Source of the DNA: Hafnia alvei
Lineage (GTDB): Bacteria; Pseudomonadota; Gammaproteobacteria; Enterobacterales; Enterobacteriaceae
Assembly: GCF_034424155.1 (NCBI RefSeq)
Contig: NZ_CP139992.1
Coordinates: 1,504,012-1,568,011 of the forward strand
Direction: 5' to 3'
DNA: 64,000 nt
The position numbers were made by a program, and so were the translations under genes. Below the pieces are notes generated by a model. That model was not told where the DNA came from. It was given only the letters and a program-made list of their open reading frames with translations, and made no database searches. Positions 52,196 through 60,435 of this stretch are shown piece by piece (position 1 is the first letter of the stretch; every line of letters starts with the position of its first letter).

Positions 52196-52260
52196 CTCTT
52201 TTGCGTTCTGCGCCACTGGAAGATTGTTAACCGTCTTCCAGCACTCATCGGCCTGTCAGA

Positions 52261-52311
52261 CTAGTCAGGATGATGGTGATGATGGTGGCTGAACTGAACG
52301 CGAGTAAGCAT
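52261..52311 (-). CDS. hisL: HisL, his operon leader peptide
   Basis: 16-residue leader MLTRVQFSHHHHHHPD with six consecutive His codons (E. coli has seven, as MTRVQFKHHHHHHHPD). Ribosome stalling at these codons when His-tRNA is scarce lets the antiterminator form and the operon be read. Confidence 0.97.
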   Translation of the reverse strand: MLTRVQFSHHHHHHPD

Positions 52312-52651
52312 TTTTTGTAATCCAATAATTTGGCAGACACGATTGTCTGCGTTAACTGTAAATTAACCTAAACCAAATGCAGGGGGGATGGCAACCCCTT
52401 TTTTGTGGTCATTTTTTGTTTTATCTCTAGCTGGCACAGAGCGAGAAAAGTTTAATATTTCGTTTTTGTTTCATTTACCCAGCATGATTGATTATTACTG
52501 ACAATACTTTACTGCACGATATAGCGTGGAAATTGTATAAACAGAGAGAGTGGCGTAGCCTGATTTATATGAATAAATTGTTTTCCATGCATAATTCATC
52601 AGAACAAAGGGTGCGATTAGGTCGCAGGTCATGCGTATTGAGAGGGCCGCA
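52312..52651. other. hisL-yeeZ divergent region
   Basis: 340 bp with the his promoter (52365-52394) and a perfect 7-bp hairpin GCAGACA / TGTCTGC (52333-52350) in the his leader RNA upstream of hisL. The part near yeeZ holds only a Shine-Dalgarno sequence; no other gene. Confidence 0.55.
52365..52394 (-). promoter_or_regulatory. his operon promoter
   Basis: On the minus strand TTGCCA (52389-52394), an 18-bp spacer and TAGGTT (52365-52370). TAGGTT is the -10 I recall for enterobacterial his promoters. It lies 54 bp before hisL. Confidence 0.6.
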
Positions 52652-53479
52652 ATGAAAAAAATATCAATAGTAGGACTTGGTTGGGTTGGTATGCCGTTGG
52701 CCCTATCTTTGCTGGGGCGCGGCTATCAGGTCGTTGGCAGTAAAACCACGTCCGACGGCGTTGAAGCCGCTCGTATGAGCGGGATTGAATGTTATCCGTT
52801 GGTGATGACGCCTGAACTTGAGTGCGAGCAAGACGATCTGGAACAGTTGCTCGATGCCGATGCTTTAGTGATTACGCTGCCAGCCAGTCGTAGACCCGAA
52901 GAGGGGGAGCGTTATCTGCATGCGGTTCAGCTTTTGGTGGATAGCGCTTTGGCACATAACATTCCACGGATTATTTTCCTGAGCTCTACCTCGGTTTATG
53001 GCGACGCCGTTGGTACCGTCAACGAACGATCTGAGCTGCAACCGAGCACCAGCGCTGGCCGCACGTTGGCTGAGTTAGAAACGTGGCTGCACGATTTGCC
53101 AAATACCTCTGTCGACATTTTACGCTTGGCGGGATTGGTTGGCGCAGGGCGTAATCCGGGCCGTTTTCTTGCAGGAAAAACCGGTATTGCTGGCGCCAAC
53201 AGCGGCGTGAATCTGGTGCATCAAGATGACGTGATTGCGGCCATTCAAATGCTGCTCAAACTGCCTCAGGGTGGGCATGTATATAACCTGTGTGCGCCGA
53301 TCCATCCGACTAAGGCCGAGTTTTATCCGCCTCTAGCGCGAGCTTTAGGATTGGAGCCACCGCAGTTTGCCGATGAAGATCAGCCTGCGCAGGGAAAATT
53401 GGTGGACGGCAGTTTAATCAGCAAAGAATTAGGGTTCGAATATCAATATACAAATCCGACGCTGATGCCATTGAATTGA
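52652..53479 (+). CDS. yeeZ: YeeZ, NAD(P)-binding Rossmann-fold protein
   Basis: 275-residue SDR/epimerase-like protein of unknown substrate (E. coli YeeZ 274). The start at 52652 (MKKISIVGLGWVGMPLA) follows GAGGG; it opens with the dinucleotide motif GLGWVG, and IIFLSSTSVYGDAVG contains the SDR Ser and Tyr. Divergent from hisLG as in E. coli, ending at a good terminator. Confidence 0.93.
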   Translation: MKKISIVGLGWVGMPLALSLLGRGYQVVGSKTTSDGVEAARMSGIECYPLVMTPELECEQDDLEQLLDADALVITLPASRRPEEGERYLHAVQLLVDSALAHNIPRIIFLSSTSVYGDAVGTVNERSELQPSTSAGRTLAELETWLHDLPNTSVDILRLAGLVGAGRNPGRFLAGKTGIAGANSGVNLVHQDDVIAAIQMLLKLPQGGHVYNLCAPIHPTKAEFYPPLARALGLEPPQFADEDQPAQGKLVDGSLISKELGFEYQYTNPTLMPLN

Positions 53480-53496
53480 TTTGCGCTTAAAGTAAA

Positions 53497-53522
53497 AAAG
53501 CCTGTCAGATGACAGGCTTTTT
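53497..53522 (+). terminator. terminator of yeeZ
   Basis: Stem AAAGCCTGTC / GACAGGCTTT with loop AGAT, followed by more T. Confidence 0.92.
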
Positions 53523-53644
53523 ATTGTCAGCTTTAAACCACCTCCTCGGGAGGTGGTGATTGTCCCTGTGAGGCTATAGCCTGAAGGAAGCCCATGCCAG
53601 AAAATTCCAGCTTACTCACCACAAGTAAGAAGGAAATCACTGAC

Positions 53645-54082
53645 ATGAGCAGTTATAGAAGTTCAGCACATGTATTCTGGCGTTGCAAATATCACTTGGT
53701 GTGGACGCCAAAGTATCGCTACAAGGTTTTAGCAGGGGCGGTAGGTAAAGAGCTTTATCGCTCAGTTTATATACTTTGCAATATGAAAGATTGTGAGGTA
53801 CTTGAACTGAATGTTCAGCCAGACCATGTTCATCTTGTCGTGATGATCCCACCGAAACTCTCGATCTCAACGCTGATGGGCGTCCTGAAAGGGCGCACAG
53901 CTATTCGTCTCTACAACAAGTTTCCGCATATACGAAAGAAGCTGTGGGGTAATCATTTTTGGGCGAGGGGATATTTTGCCGACACAGTTGGAGTGAACGA
54001 AGAAATTATCAGGCGCTACGTGAGGCATCAGGATAAGAAAGACCAAGAATACGAACAGCAAATGGCGTTATTACAGGATTAA
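53645..54082 (+). CDS. tnpA: TnpA, IS200/IS605-family Y1 transposase
   Basis: 145-residue HUH single-strand transposase; start at ATG 53645 (MSSYRSSAHVFWRCKYH). The HUH histidines are His61 and His63 (QPDHVHLVVM) and the nucleophilic tyrosine is probably Tyr125 (RRYVRHQ). Full length and apparently active. No accessory tnpB is present, as is usual for IS200. Confidence 0.93.
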   Translation: MSSYRSSAHVFWRCKYHLVWTPKYRYKVLAGAVGKELYRSVYILCNMKDCEVLELNVQPDHVHLVVMIPPKLSISTLMGVLKGRTAIRLYNKFPHIRKKLWGNHFWARGYFADTVGVNEEIIRRYVRHQDKKDQEYEQQMALLQD

Positions 54083-54091
54083 AACGAACAA

Positions 54092-54110
54092 GGCCCCCTT
54101 TTAGGGGGCC
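54092..54110 (+). terminator. internal hairpin of the IS element
   Basis: Stem GGCCCCC / GGGGGCC with a 5-nt loop, 9 bp after the tnpA stop; no T-run, but probably limits read-through. Confidence 0.6.
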
Positions 54111-54167
54111 CCATTTAAAGCCACCTCTTCAAGAGGTGGATTTTTACTGCAGAAATGAACGTCGTTA

Positions 54168-55484
54168 TTACGCGCTAACGCTGCCCCACATATCATATTC
54201 ATCAACGTTTTCGATGGTGACGTTAACCACGTCGCCGATCTTCAAGGTGGTTTCGCCGTTGAGATAGACCGCGCCGTCGATTTCAGGTGCATCAGCCATG
54301 CTGCGGCCAATAGCGCCTTCTTCGTCCACTTCATCGATGATAACGGGAAGGGTTAGGCCAATTTTGTCTTTCAGACGCTGGGCTGAAATTTGTTGCTGAA
54401 GCTGCATAAAGCGGTGGAAACGTTCTTCCTTCACTTCTTCCGGCACTTGGTCAGCCAATTCATTGGCGGTAGCCCCTTCAACTGGGCTGAATTTGAAACA
54501 GCCAACGCGGTCGAGTTTCGCTTCAGTCAGGAAATCGAGCAGCATCTGGAAGTCTTCTTCGGTTTCGCCTGGGAATCCAACGATAAATGTTGAACGCAAC
54601 GTGAGCTGCGGGCAAATTTCGCGCCAGCGTTTAATGCGCTCAAGGGTGCGTTCTACTGCGCCAGGGCGCTTCATCAGTTTAAGGATTTTTGGACTGGCGT
54701 GCTGAAGCGGGATATCCAGATACGGCAACACTTTGCCTTCTGCCATCAATGGAATGACGTCATCAACGTGCGGATAGGGATAAACGTAGTGCAAGCGAAC
54801 CCAAACGCCAAGTGAGGAAAGCTGTTCGCACAGGCCGATCATGCTGGTTTTCACCGGCTGTCCGTTCCAGAATCCGGTGCGGTGTTTGACGTCAACGCCG
54901 TAGGCCGAGGTATCCTGCGAGATAACCAGCAGTTCTTTGACGCCCGCATCAACCAAACGTTTTGCCTCATCCAATACGGAACCAATCGGACGACTGTCCA
55001 GATCGCCGCGCATGGATGGAATGATGCAGAACGTGCAACGATGATTACAGCCTTCAGAAATTTTCAGGTAAGCGTAATGTTTCGGCGTGAGTTTGACACC
55101 CTGTTCTGGCACCAAACTGGTAAACGGATTATGCGTTGGTTTCGGCACATACTGGTGTACGTGTTCAAGCACGGCTTCGTAGCTGTGTGGCCCCGTGATT
55201 TCCAAAACTTTAGGGTGAACTTCGCGGATCTGGTTCTCTTTTGCCCCTAAGCAGCCGGTAACAATCACTTTGCCATTTTCGTTGAGCGCTTCACCGATAG
55301 CCTCTAACGATTCTTGCACGGCGCTGTCGATAAAACCGCAGGTGTTCACGATTACGAGTTCGGCGTCGTCGTAGCGGGGGACTACATCATAACCTTCGGT
55401 GCGCAGTTCGGTCAGAATACGTTCGGAGTCCACTAGGTTTTTCGGGCAGCCCAGAGACACAAAACCAATACGCGGTTGGTGCAT
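54168..55484 (-). CDS. rimO: RimO, ribosomal protein S12 methylthiotransferase
   Basis: Radical-SAM methylthiotransferase modifying Asp88 (E. coli numbering) of S12, 438 residues (E. coli 441). The N-terminal cluster domain has [23 protein letters not shown] and VTGCLGAKE; the radical-SAM motif is [11 protein letters not shown]; a TRAM domain closes the protein. Monocistronic here. Confidence 0.97.
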   Translation of the reverse strand: MHQPRIGFVSLGCPKNLVDSERILTELRTEGYDVVPRYDDAELVIVNTCGFIDSAVQESLEAIGEALNENGKVIVTGCLGAKENQIREVHPKVLEITGPHSYEAVLEHVHQYVPKPTHNPFTSLVPEQGVKLTPKHYAYLKISEGCNHRCTFCIIPSMRGDLDSRPIGSVLDEAKRLVDAGVKELLVISQDTSAYGVDVKHRTGFWNGQPVKTSMIGLCEQLSSLGVWVRLHYVYPYPHVDDVIPLMAEGKVLPYLDIPLQHASPKILKLMKRPGAVERTLERIKRWREICPQLTLRSTFIVGFPGETEEDFQMLLDFLTEAKLDRVGCFKFSPVEGATANELADQVPEEVKEERFHRFMQLQQQISAQRLKDKIGLTLPVIIDEVDEEGAIGRSMADAPEIDGAVYLNGETTLKIGDVVNVTIENVDEYDMWGSVSA

Positions 55485-55638
55485 ATATTACGCTCACAAA
55501 ATGTTCAAAGAAGAAAAACGGCTGAGATTTTACACGGGAATTTATTTTGCCTCTAGTTTTTATCATGACGGGTGCTTAGGCTAGATAAATTCGTCGTGAT
55601 GTTGTCAGAAATCTTGACCGATTTTTAAGGATACATAG

Positions 55639-56199
55639 ATGGTAATGCTCGAAACTCAAAGACTCATCATGCGGCAAATAAATGAATCAGACTGGACGTT
55701 TTTCAGCGATCTTTACCGTGATGAGCAAGCTATGGCGCTGATTGCCGACACGCAAACGGAGCAGCAGATTTTGGCTGCTTTCGATTGCCGCTTACCTGAA
55801 TGGCGTAATGAACTGCCCCAATGGTTGTGCTTAGTCATGATTGATCGAGACTCTGGTCAGCGAGTGGGATTAACCGGCTTTGTTTCTGAATGGATGCCAC
55901 ATCGTATGGCCGAAGTTGGTTTTATCATCAGCCCACAGTTTCAGCGTAAAGGCTATGGCAAAGAGTCTCTCACCGCGCTGATTCATTTTGCGTTTTCACA
56001 ATGTGGTTATCACAAGCTAAAGGCGGTGGTGACGTCAGGTAATGAGGCATCGCGGGGATTGCTAATACGCAGCGGCTTTCAGCAGGAAGGCTGTTTGAGA
56101 CAAAATTATTTTCTGCAGGGGAAATGGCATGATGACTGGGTCTTCGGCTTGTTGGCCGAGGAATATAGCAGGGGCGAACCCCTGCTGAGATTTGGTTGA
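55639..56199 (+). CDS. GNAT acetyltransferase, RimJ/RimL type
   Basis: 186-residue N-acetyltransferase of the Acetyltransf_3 group. It opens with LETQRLIMRQINESDW, typical of RimJ-like proteins, and the acetyl-CoA loop is QRKGYGKES. The ASRGLLIRSGFQQEG segment is the usual C-terminal motif. Substrate unknown. Ends one base before the convergent MFS gene ends. Confidence 0.85.
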   Translation: MVMLETQRLIMRQINESDWTFFSDLYRDEQAMALIADTQTEQQILAAFDCRLPEWRNELPQWLCLVMIDRDSGQRVGLTGFVSEWMPHRMAEVGFIISPQFQRKGYGKESLTALIHFAFSQCGYHKLKAVVTSGNEASRGLLIRSGFQQEGCLRQNYFLQGKWHDDWVFGLLAEEYSRGEPLLRFG

Positions 56200-57396
56200 T
56201 TATTCAGCTAATTTCCTTTTCACGAAGAGCTGAACACAGAGAAGAAGCACTAATACTCCGGCGATAACCAGCAAATGTTGGATGCGGAAATGATCGGCAA
56301 GCGGGCCGAATAGCACCATACCCAGCGGCAAAGCGCAGCAGTTGGCAACCTGCACCAAGCTGAAAATTCTACCGTGCATTTCGGGTATCACTTTCTCTTG
56401 TAGAAGAGAAGTCACCGGCGCGTTAAAGCACGGCATAGTGATCCCTATCAGGAAATTAAAAACCAGATAAATGCTGAATAGAGGCGCGCAGCCCAGTGCG
56501 ATCATGAAAAAGCCATAGGCGCCGCCAGCGAATAAGGTGGTGCGTAGGCGATTGGTAAATCCTCCCCACATCGCAATCAATATCCCGCCTGCAATAGCGC
56601 CGCTGCTAAACGCCATTTCATTGATAGCTAACCGCCATGCCTCTGGGCCAAACGAACGGCTGACCATCAGGGGCGTCATAAATGCCGCGGGGCTTATCAA
56701 GATCATCATGACAATCAAGAACATAATCAGATAACGGATAAACGGGTTTTGTCGCAGGTAGCGAAAACCTTCACCGATAGCCTTGATTGTCGATTGACCG
56801 TCAAGATTGTCGTTTGTGAGCTTGGTGATCTTTAACATCGACATCAACACTAAGCCAATCGCGGCGGTAATGACGTCGGCGAAGAAGATTTTTTCGATGG
56901 AGAAATAAGCATACAGAACGCCACTGGCCGCCGGTGCAATTAGCATATTCAACGAGCTTAAGGTGCTGTTTATTCCATTTATTTTTATCAAACGGTCTTT
57001 GGGAACTAACTGAGGAATGATCGCATTTACCGTAGGCGTTTGAATTCCCGTACCAAAGGAACGAACGGCCAATACGGCAAAGATCAGCCATAGCGGCTTG
57101 TATCCTAAGATAAATGAAACGGCCAGTAGCAGCGTCACTAGCGTAATAGCCGCGTCTGAAATCATGCTGACATACTTGCGGTTATAGCGGTCTACCCATA
57201 CACCGGCAAACAGCGAAATAATGAGCTGAGGTAAAAAACCGCATAGCGTCGAAATGGTGATCATCAGCCCTGAAGACGTAGTCAGCGTGATGTACCAAAT
57301 AATGGCGTATTGCACGATGGATGAACCAAGCAGAGTCACTGTTTGGGCTGAGAGGAAAAGGGCAATGTCCTTTTTCCAATGAAGTTGTTGCGTCAT
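56200..57396 (-). CDS. Mef-like MFS efflux transporter
   Basis: MFS_3-family exporter. ATG 57396 (MTQQLHWKKDIALF) gives about 398 residues; an in-frame TTG at 57411 is possible. Twelve membrane segments; the first loop GVWVDRYNRKYVSMISDA, the N-terminal FLSAQTVTLLGSSIVQYAIIWYIT and RSFGTGIQTPTVNAIIPQLVP resemble Mef macrolide pumps and EntS. It is preceded by a long leader with small ORFs and a terminator, so expression is probably induced by attenuation. The exported compound is unknown; a ribosome-targeting drug is an attractive guess. Confidence 0.82.
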   Translation of the reverse strand: MTQQLHWKKDIALFLSAQTVTLLGSSIVQYAIIWYITLTTSSGLMITISTLCGFLPQLIISLFAGVWVDRYNRKYVSMISDAAITLVTLLLAVSFILGYKPLWLIFAVLAVRSFGTGIQTPTVNAIIPQLVPKDRLIKINGINSTLSSLNMLIAPAASGVLYAYFSIEKIFFADVITAAIGLVLMSMLKITKLTNDNLDGQSTIKAIGEGFRYLRQNPFIRYLIMFLIVMMILISPAAFMTPLMVSRSFGPEAWRLAINEMAFSSGAIAGGILIAMWGGFTNRLRTTLFAGGAYGFFMIALGCAPLFSIYLVFNFLIGITMPCFNAPVTSLLQEKVIPEMHGRIFSLVQVANCCALPLGMVLFGPLADHFRIQHLLVIAGVLVLLLCVQLFVKRKLAE

Positions 57397-57421
57397 GGTA
57401 TTGATACTCAAGTTTTTTCAA

Positions 57422-57457
57422 TAAAAAAGCCGGTTCGCACTGTTGGCGGCCCGGCTT
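57422..57457 (-). terminator. attenuator-type terminator just before the MFS gene
   Basis: On the minus strand, stem AAGCCGG / CCGGCTT (57451-57457 / 57427-57433), 17-nt loop, then TTTTTTAT. It ends only about 26-45 nt upstream of the possible MFS start codons and 10 nt after the stop of a small ORF, so it must be bypassed for the pump to be made. Confidence 0.85.
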
Positions 57458-57466
57458 AAAGATTGT

Positions 57467-57502
57467 CTATTTCAACAATCCGTCACGGATGTTTTGCAAC
57501 AT
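57467..57502 (-). CDS. putative leader peptide 3 of the MFS gene
   Basis: Eleven-residue ORF MLQNIRDGLLK. Its ATG overlaps the stop of the preceding small ORF (TGATG), so it may be translated by coupling. Its last codons and stop lie in a GATTGT / ACAATC hairpin (57461-57480) immediately before the terminator stem, so a ribosome here would change RNA folding. Confidence 0.4.
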   Translation of the reverse strand: MLQNIRDGLLK

Positions 57503-57534
57503 CAAGGCCACAGATAAAGCGTGGCGAGAGACAT
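57502..57534 (-). CDS. putative leader peptide 2 of the MFS gene
   Basis: Ten-residue ORF MSLATLYLWP, preceded by AAGGG at short distance and ending in a stop that overlaps the next ATG. Small, unproven, but well placed for stalling control. Confidence 0.4.
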   Translation of the reverse strand: MSLATLYLWP

Positions 57535-57626
57535 AAACCCTTAGTTTCAGCTAGCAAAAAGCGACGTAACTAAACGACCGATAACGAGCTAGCTGATGAA
57601 GAGTTTAAGCAGCGGATGGCTGCTGA

Positions 57627-57707
57627 TTAGGCTCCGAACAACGCTTCATCTTTCGATTGCGCGGAGCTGCGTCTGGTGACGGATTTTTTGAAGTAGGTAC
57701 AAACCAT
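57627..57707 (-). CDS. putative leader peptide 1 of the MFS gene
   Basis: 26-residue ORF beginning MVCTYFKKSVTRRSS, basic in the middle, starting about 42 nt after the predicted transcription start. It has only a weak GAG ribosome site. The RNA after it contains a GCTGC hairpin and a 9-bp TCAGCTAGC / GCTAGCTGA stem (57547-57555 / 57588-57596). Confidence 0.4.
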   Translation of the reverse strand: MVCTYFKKSVTRRSSAQSKDEALFGA

Positions 57708-57755
57708 GAAATTCACTCGATACCAAGAGACAAATTCTCTTTAGATTAGGTGCGA

Positions 57756-57784
57756 ATTATATCTGTGTAATATAGATAGGGCAA
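57756..57784 (-). promoter_or_regulatory. sigma-70 promoter of the MFS leader
   Basis: On the minus strand TTGCCC (57779-57784), 17-bp spacer, TATAAT (57756-57761, perfect -10). The predicted start near 57749 yields a leader of about 350 nt before the MFS gene. Confidence 0.7.
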
Positions 57785-57802
57785 ATCGAGGTCTTTTGAT
57801 GG

Positions 57803-58621
57803 CTACTCTAGGCTAAGGATATCGCCGGTATTAAACGGCTGAGCATTTAACCATAAGCGACCCCAACCACCGGTACAGTGGCAGCCATAAATGAGGTTGA
57901 TTTTTTGCTATTGGAAATAGCGTCGGGTGCGGAGCATTTCAGGCAAACCTGCGCTGCGTAAATGTAGACCGCCGATAACGGCGCTAACTTTTTCTACTCC
58001 GGCGATCTGCTTGGCATAGTCAATGATATCGCAGATGCCTGAATGTGAGCAGCCAACAATAATCACTAAACCTTGGCTTCCACGCCAGATTAAACAGCTA
58101 TCATCTCTGACATAGTCAGTTTCATAACCGGTATCATTTTCAATTAAGCCGAAGCGTTTATCGGGATTGCTGCGGGGGATTTCTCCGGCAAAAATAAAGC
58201 GCGTACCAATGTTTACCGGTTGGCGTGAAAGCTGAAAGGGGAAATGGGTTTGTAATTGCGTTTTGTTATTTTCAGGGGATATTTTTTTAATTTTGATGGC
58301 ACGAGAACCGATAAAGCCCCCCGCATAGCGCGTGAGGAATACATCGGGGTGACATATGACCTTAGGCTTGTGTGGAGTGTAGGGAATCAGATAAGGAAGC
58401 CCACCAAAGTGATCGTAATGCCCGTGTGAAAGCACCACGGAAGAAACAGTGCTTAAATCTATTCCTAAACGTTGCGCGTTATGACAAAAACGCCGATCTT
58501 GCCCCGTATCAAATAGGACCCGCTGTTCGCCATCATCCAGCCATAAACTTAATCCTACGCCGCTGTTTAAATCCGCGTGACGGGTGTGATTTTCTAGCAA
58601 AACCGTAATCTTAAGCGACAT
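57803..58621 (-). pseudogene. MBL-fold hydrolase gene interrupted by an in-frame amber codon
   Basis: COG1237-type metallo-beta-lactamase-fold protein (dihydropterin-phosphate synthase-like). The open frame (57908-58621, 237 residues) has the metal motif SHGHYDH (His66, His68, Asp70, His71) and VGCSHSGICDI, but stops at TAG 57908-57910 after RTRRYFQ. The same frame continues for 34 codons to 57803 and encodes QKINLIYGCHCTGGWG, the conserved C-terminal HCTG region, giving the normal family length of about 272. A CAG-to-TAG change explains it. Either a recent pseudogene, or the protein is made truncated or by suppression. Confidence 0.8.
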
Positions 58622-58659
58622 CTGTTATTTGTCCGCACAGTTGATAATGACTAACTAAA

Positions 58660-59595
58660 CTAGATATGAATCAGACAGCCGTTTTCTTCGAGCTGAGCCA
58701 GCTGTGCCGGATAGTGGCCAAATGAATTCCAACGCAGATCGAGTCGTTTAAGATTCTTGAGCGTGTAGATACTGTCTGGCAATGAGGTGAGATTATTTGC
58801 TCGCAGATCCAGCGTTTGTAGCTGGGTAAGAGCGGCAATACTTTCTGGTAATTCAGACAGATTATTGAATCTGAAATTAAGATCTTGTAAACGGCTTAAT
58901 TGCGTTAAGGCATCCGGAATCGATTTAATGCGGTTACCCGATATATCTAGCACGCGTAGCTGGGTGAGCTGATTGATTTGGTCTGGGAACTGGCTGAGAT
59001 GATTGTTCATTAAATGCAGTTCTTTGAGATTTGTCAGCTCCCCTATCTTTTCAGCAAACAACGATATTTTATTATTGTATAAGCGCAGCTCTTCCAAGGC
59101 GTACATGGAAAAAACGGTTTCTGGAATGGTGGTGAGGTGGTTATCAGTGATATTCAGGTAACGCAGGTTATGTAGTGCTGACAACGTTGCTGGAATATCG
59201 TTGAGTTGGTTATTGCTCAAATAGAGATAGACCAATTCAGTTAGCTGTCCAAGCGTGCTGGGCAATTCAGATAATTTATTATGCCCGAGATCGAGCATTT
59301 CCAGCGCGCGAAGCTGCCCAATAGAGTCAGGAATATGTGGGATCTGATTACAGGATATATTGAGCACCTGTAGCTTAGTTAAGCTGTCAATTTGCTCGGG
59401 ATAGTCGCGTAGCTGGTTGTTATAGACGCTAAGACCTGTCAGCCCTTCATTCAATTTAATGTTATCAAGCTGCTCAAGTTGTTGATTATCAAGATTGAGA
59501 AACGGCGCGTTAGCCTGTTCTGTCGATGTTATTGAGCGTTGGTGTAATAGCATAGGGATGAATCCAATGAGTGAGGCTGGCAGTGAGGAGATCAC
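58660..59595 (-). CDS. leucine-rich repeat protein
   Basis: 311 residues (an ATG at codon 15 is an alternative start). After a short N-terminus it consists of about eleven 23-residue leucine-rich repeats of the LxxLxLxxNxLxxLPxxIxx type, e.g. LEMLDLGHNKLSELPSTLGQ, and ends soon after the last one. No NEL ubiquitin-ligase domain, no signal peptide with a clear cleavage site, no membrane anchor. Such repeats are protein-interaction scaffolds. The first residues are hydrophobic (LPASLIGFIPMLLHQ). Function unknown; AT-rich composition and an LRR architecture uncommon in enterobacterial core genomes hint at acquisition. Confidence 0.85.
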   Translation of the reverse strand: MISSLPASLIGFIPMLLHQRSITSTEQANAPFLNLDNQQLEQLDNIKLNEGLTGLSVYNNQLRDYPEQIDSLTKLQVLNISCNQIPHIPDSIGQLRALEMLDLGHNKLSELPSTLGQLTELVYLYLSNNQLNDIPATLSALHNLRYLNITDNHLTTIPETVFSMYALEELRLYNNKISLFAEKIGELTNLKELHLMNNHLSQFPDQINQLTQLRVLDISGNRIKSIPDALTQLSRLQDLNFRFNNLSELPESIAALTQLQTLDLRANNLTSLPDSIYTLKNLKRLDLRWNSFGHYPAQLAQLEENGCLIHI

Positions 59596-59777
59596 TGTAG
59601 CCAGTTTGCCTCGTGATGGGAAGAAAAGGGGAGCAAAACTGAGTGCTCACAAGGATAAAATAAATCCTATTACGTGTTGTTTATAAACAGTGAGTTGGCG
59701 CACGTTGCTACGATGAATAGCTTCTCATAATGCCACTAACCATAATGCTACTAACGTTAACGAACCTGGGAAGAATA

Positions 59778-60416
59778 ATGGAACCATTACATGCGGTTTG
59801 GGTCACTGTTGGGTTGTTTGTTCTGACCTTTTTTAATCCGGGAGCGAACCTTTTTGTGGTGGTTCAGACGAGCCTATCTTCTGGGCGGCGCGCGGGTGTG
59901 CATACAGGATTAGGCGTAGCGCTGGGCGATGCCATTTATTCTGGTCTTGGCCTATTTGGCATGGTGGCCTTGATGACCCAGTTTGAAAGCCTGTTTTCAA
60001 TCATCAAAATAGCAGGTGGTGTTTATCTGCTTTGGTACGCTTACGGCGTCGTCAAAAATCAAAATGATATACAAATTGGCGCGTTGCATACGCTGGTTCC
60101 CGGCGAAGGTGCGGTATTTTTCCGCCGTGGACTGATTACCGATCTTTCTAACCCACAAACTGTGCTGTTTTTTATCAGTATTTTCTCAGTAACGCTGAGC
60201 GCTGAAACGCCGACTTGGGCTAAGTTATTAACGTGGTTTGGCATTGTGATGAGTTCGGTCATTTGGCGTATTTTCCTCAGTCAGGCTTTTTCTCTCTCGG
60301 TGGTACGCCGTGGTTATTCCCGCATCCAACGCGTAATTAGCAAAGTGATCGGTGCCGTTGTCGGGGCGTTTGCGTTACGCCTGATTTACGAAGGTGGCCG
60401 CGAACTTAGTCGTTAA
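59778..60416 (+). CDS. yahN: YahN, LysE/RhtB-family amino-acid exporter
   Basis: 212 residues from ATG 59778 (MEPLHAVWVTVGLFV, GGGAAG site upstream; the frame is open further up). Six membrane segments of the LysE family. TFFNPGANLFVVVQTSLSSG and FFRRGLITDLSNPQTVLFF match E. coli YahN almost word for word. Presumed amino-acid or homoserine efflux; substrate unproven. A tandem duplication covers its stop codon. Confidence 0.92.
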   Translation: MEPLHAVWVTVGLFVLTFFNPGANLFVVVQTSLSSGRRAGVHTGLGVALGDAIYSGLGLFGMVALMTQFESLFSIIKIAGGVYLLWYAYGVVKNQNDIQIGALHTLVPGEGAVFFRRGLITDLSNPQTVLFFISIFSVTLSAETPTWAKLLTWFGIVMSSVIWRIFLSQAFSLSVVRRGYSRIQRVISKVIGAVVGAFALRLIYEGGRELSR

Positions 60417-60435
60417 CGCGAGCTTAGCCGTTAAA
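60400..60435. repeat. 18-bp imperfect tandem duplication at the yahN stop
   Basis: GCGAACTTAGTCGTTAAC (60400-60417) is followed directly by GCGAGCTTAGCCGTTAAA (60418-60435), 15 of 18 identical. The first copy carries the final yahN codons and stop. Confidence 0.8.

Larger units (their letters stand above)
53532..54145 (+). mobile_element. IS200-like insertion sequence
   Basis: A single Y1-transposase gene is flanked by subterminal palindromes: CCACCTCC-TCG-GGAGGTGG at 53538-53556 on the left and CCACCTCTT-C-AAGAGGTGG at 54121-54139 on the right, each just after TTTAAA. This is the IS200/IS605-family layout: no terminal inverted repeats and hairpin ends recognised as single strands. Exact cut sites cannot be set without an empty site. 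It lies between the yeeZ terminator and rimO and breaks no gene. Confidence 0.88.

Noticed and set aside
58660-59595. LRR protein as an IpaH/SspH-type ubiquitin ligase effector
   Set aside because: The chain ends right after the last repeat; there is no NEL catalytic domain with its Cys.
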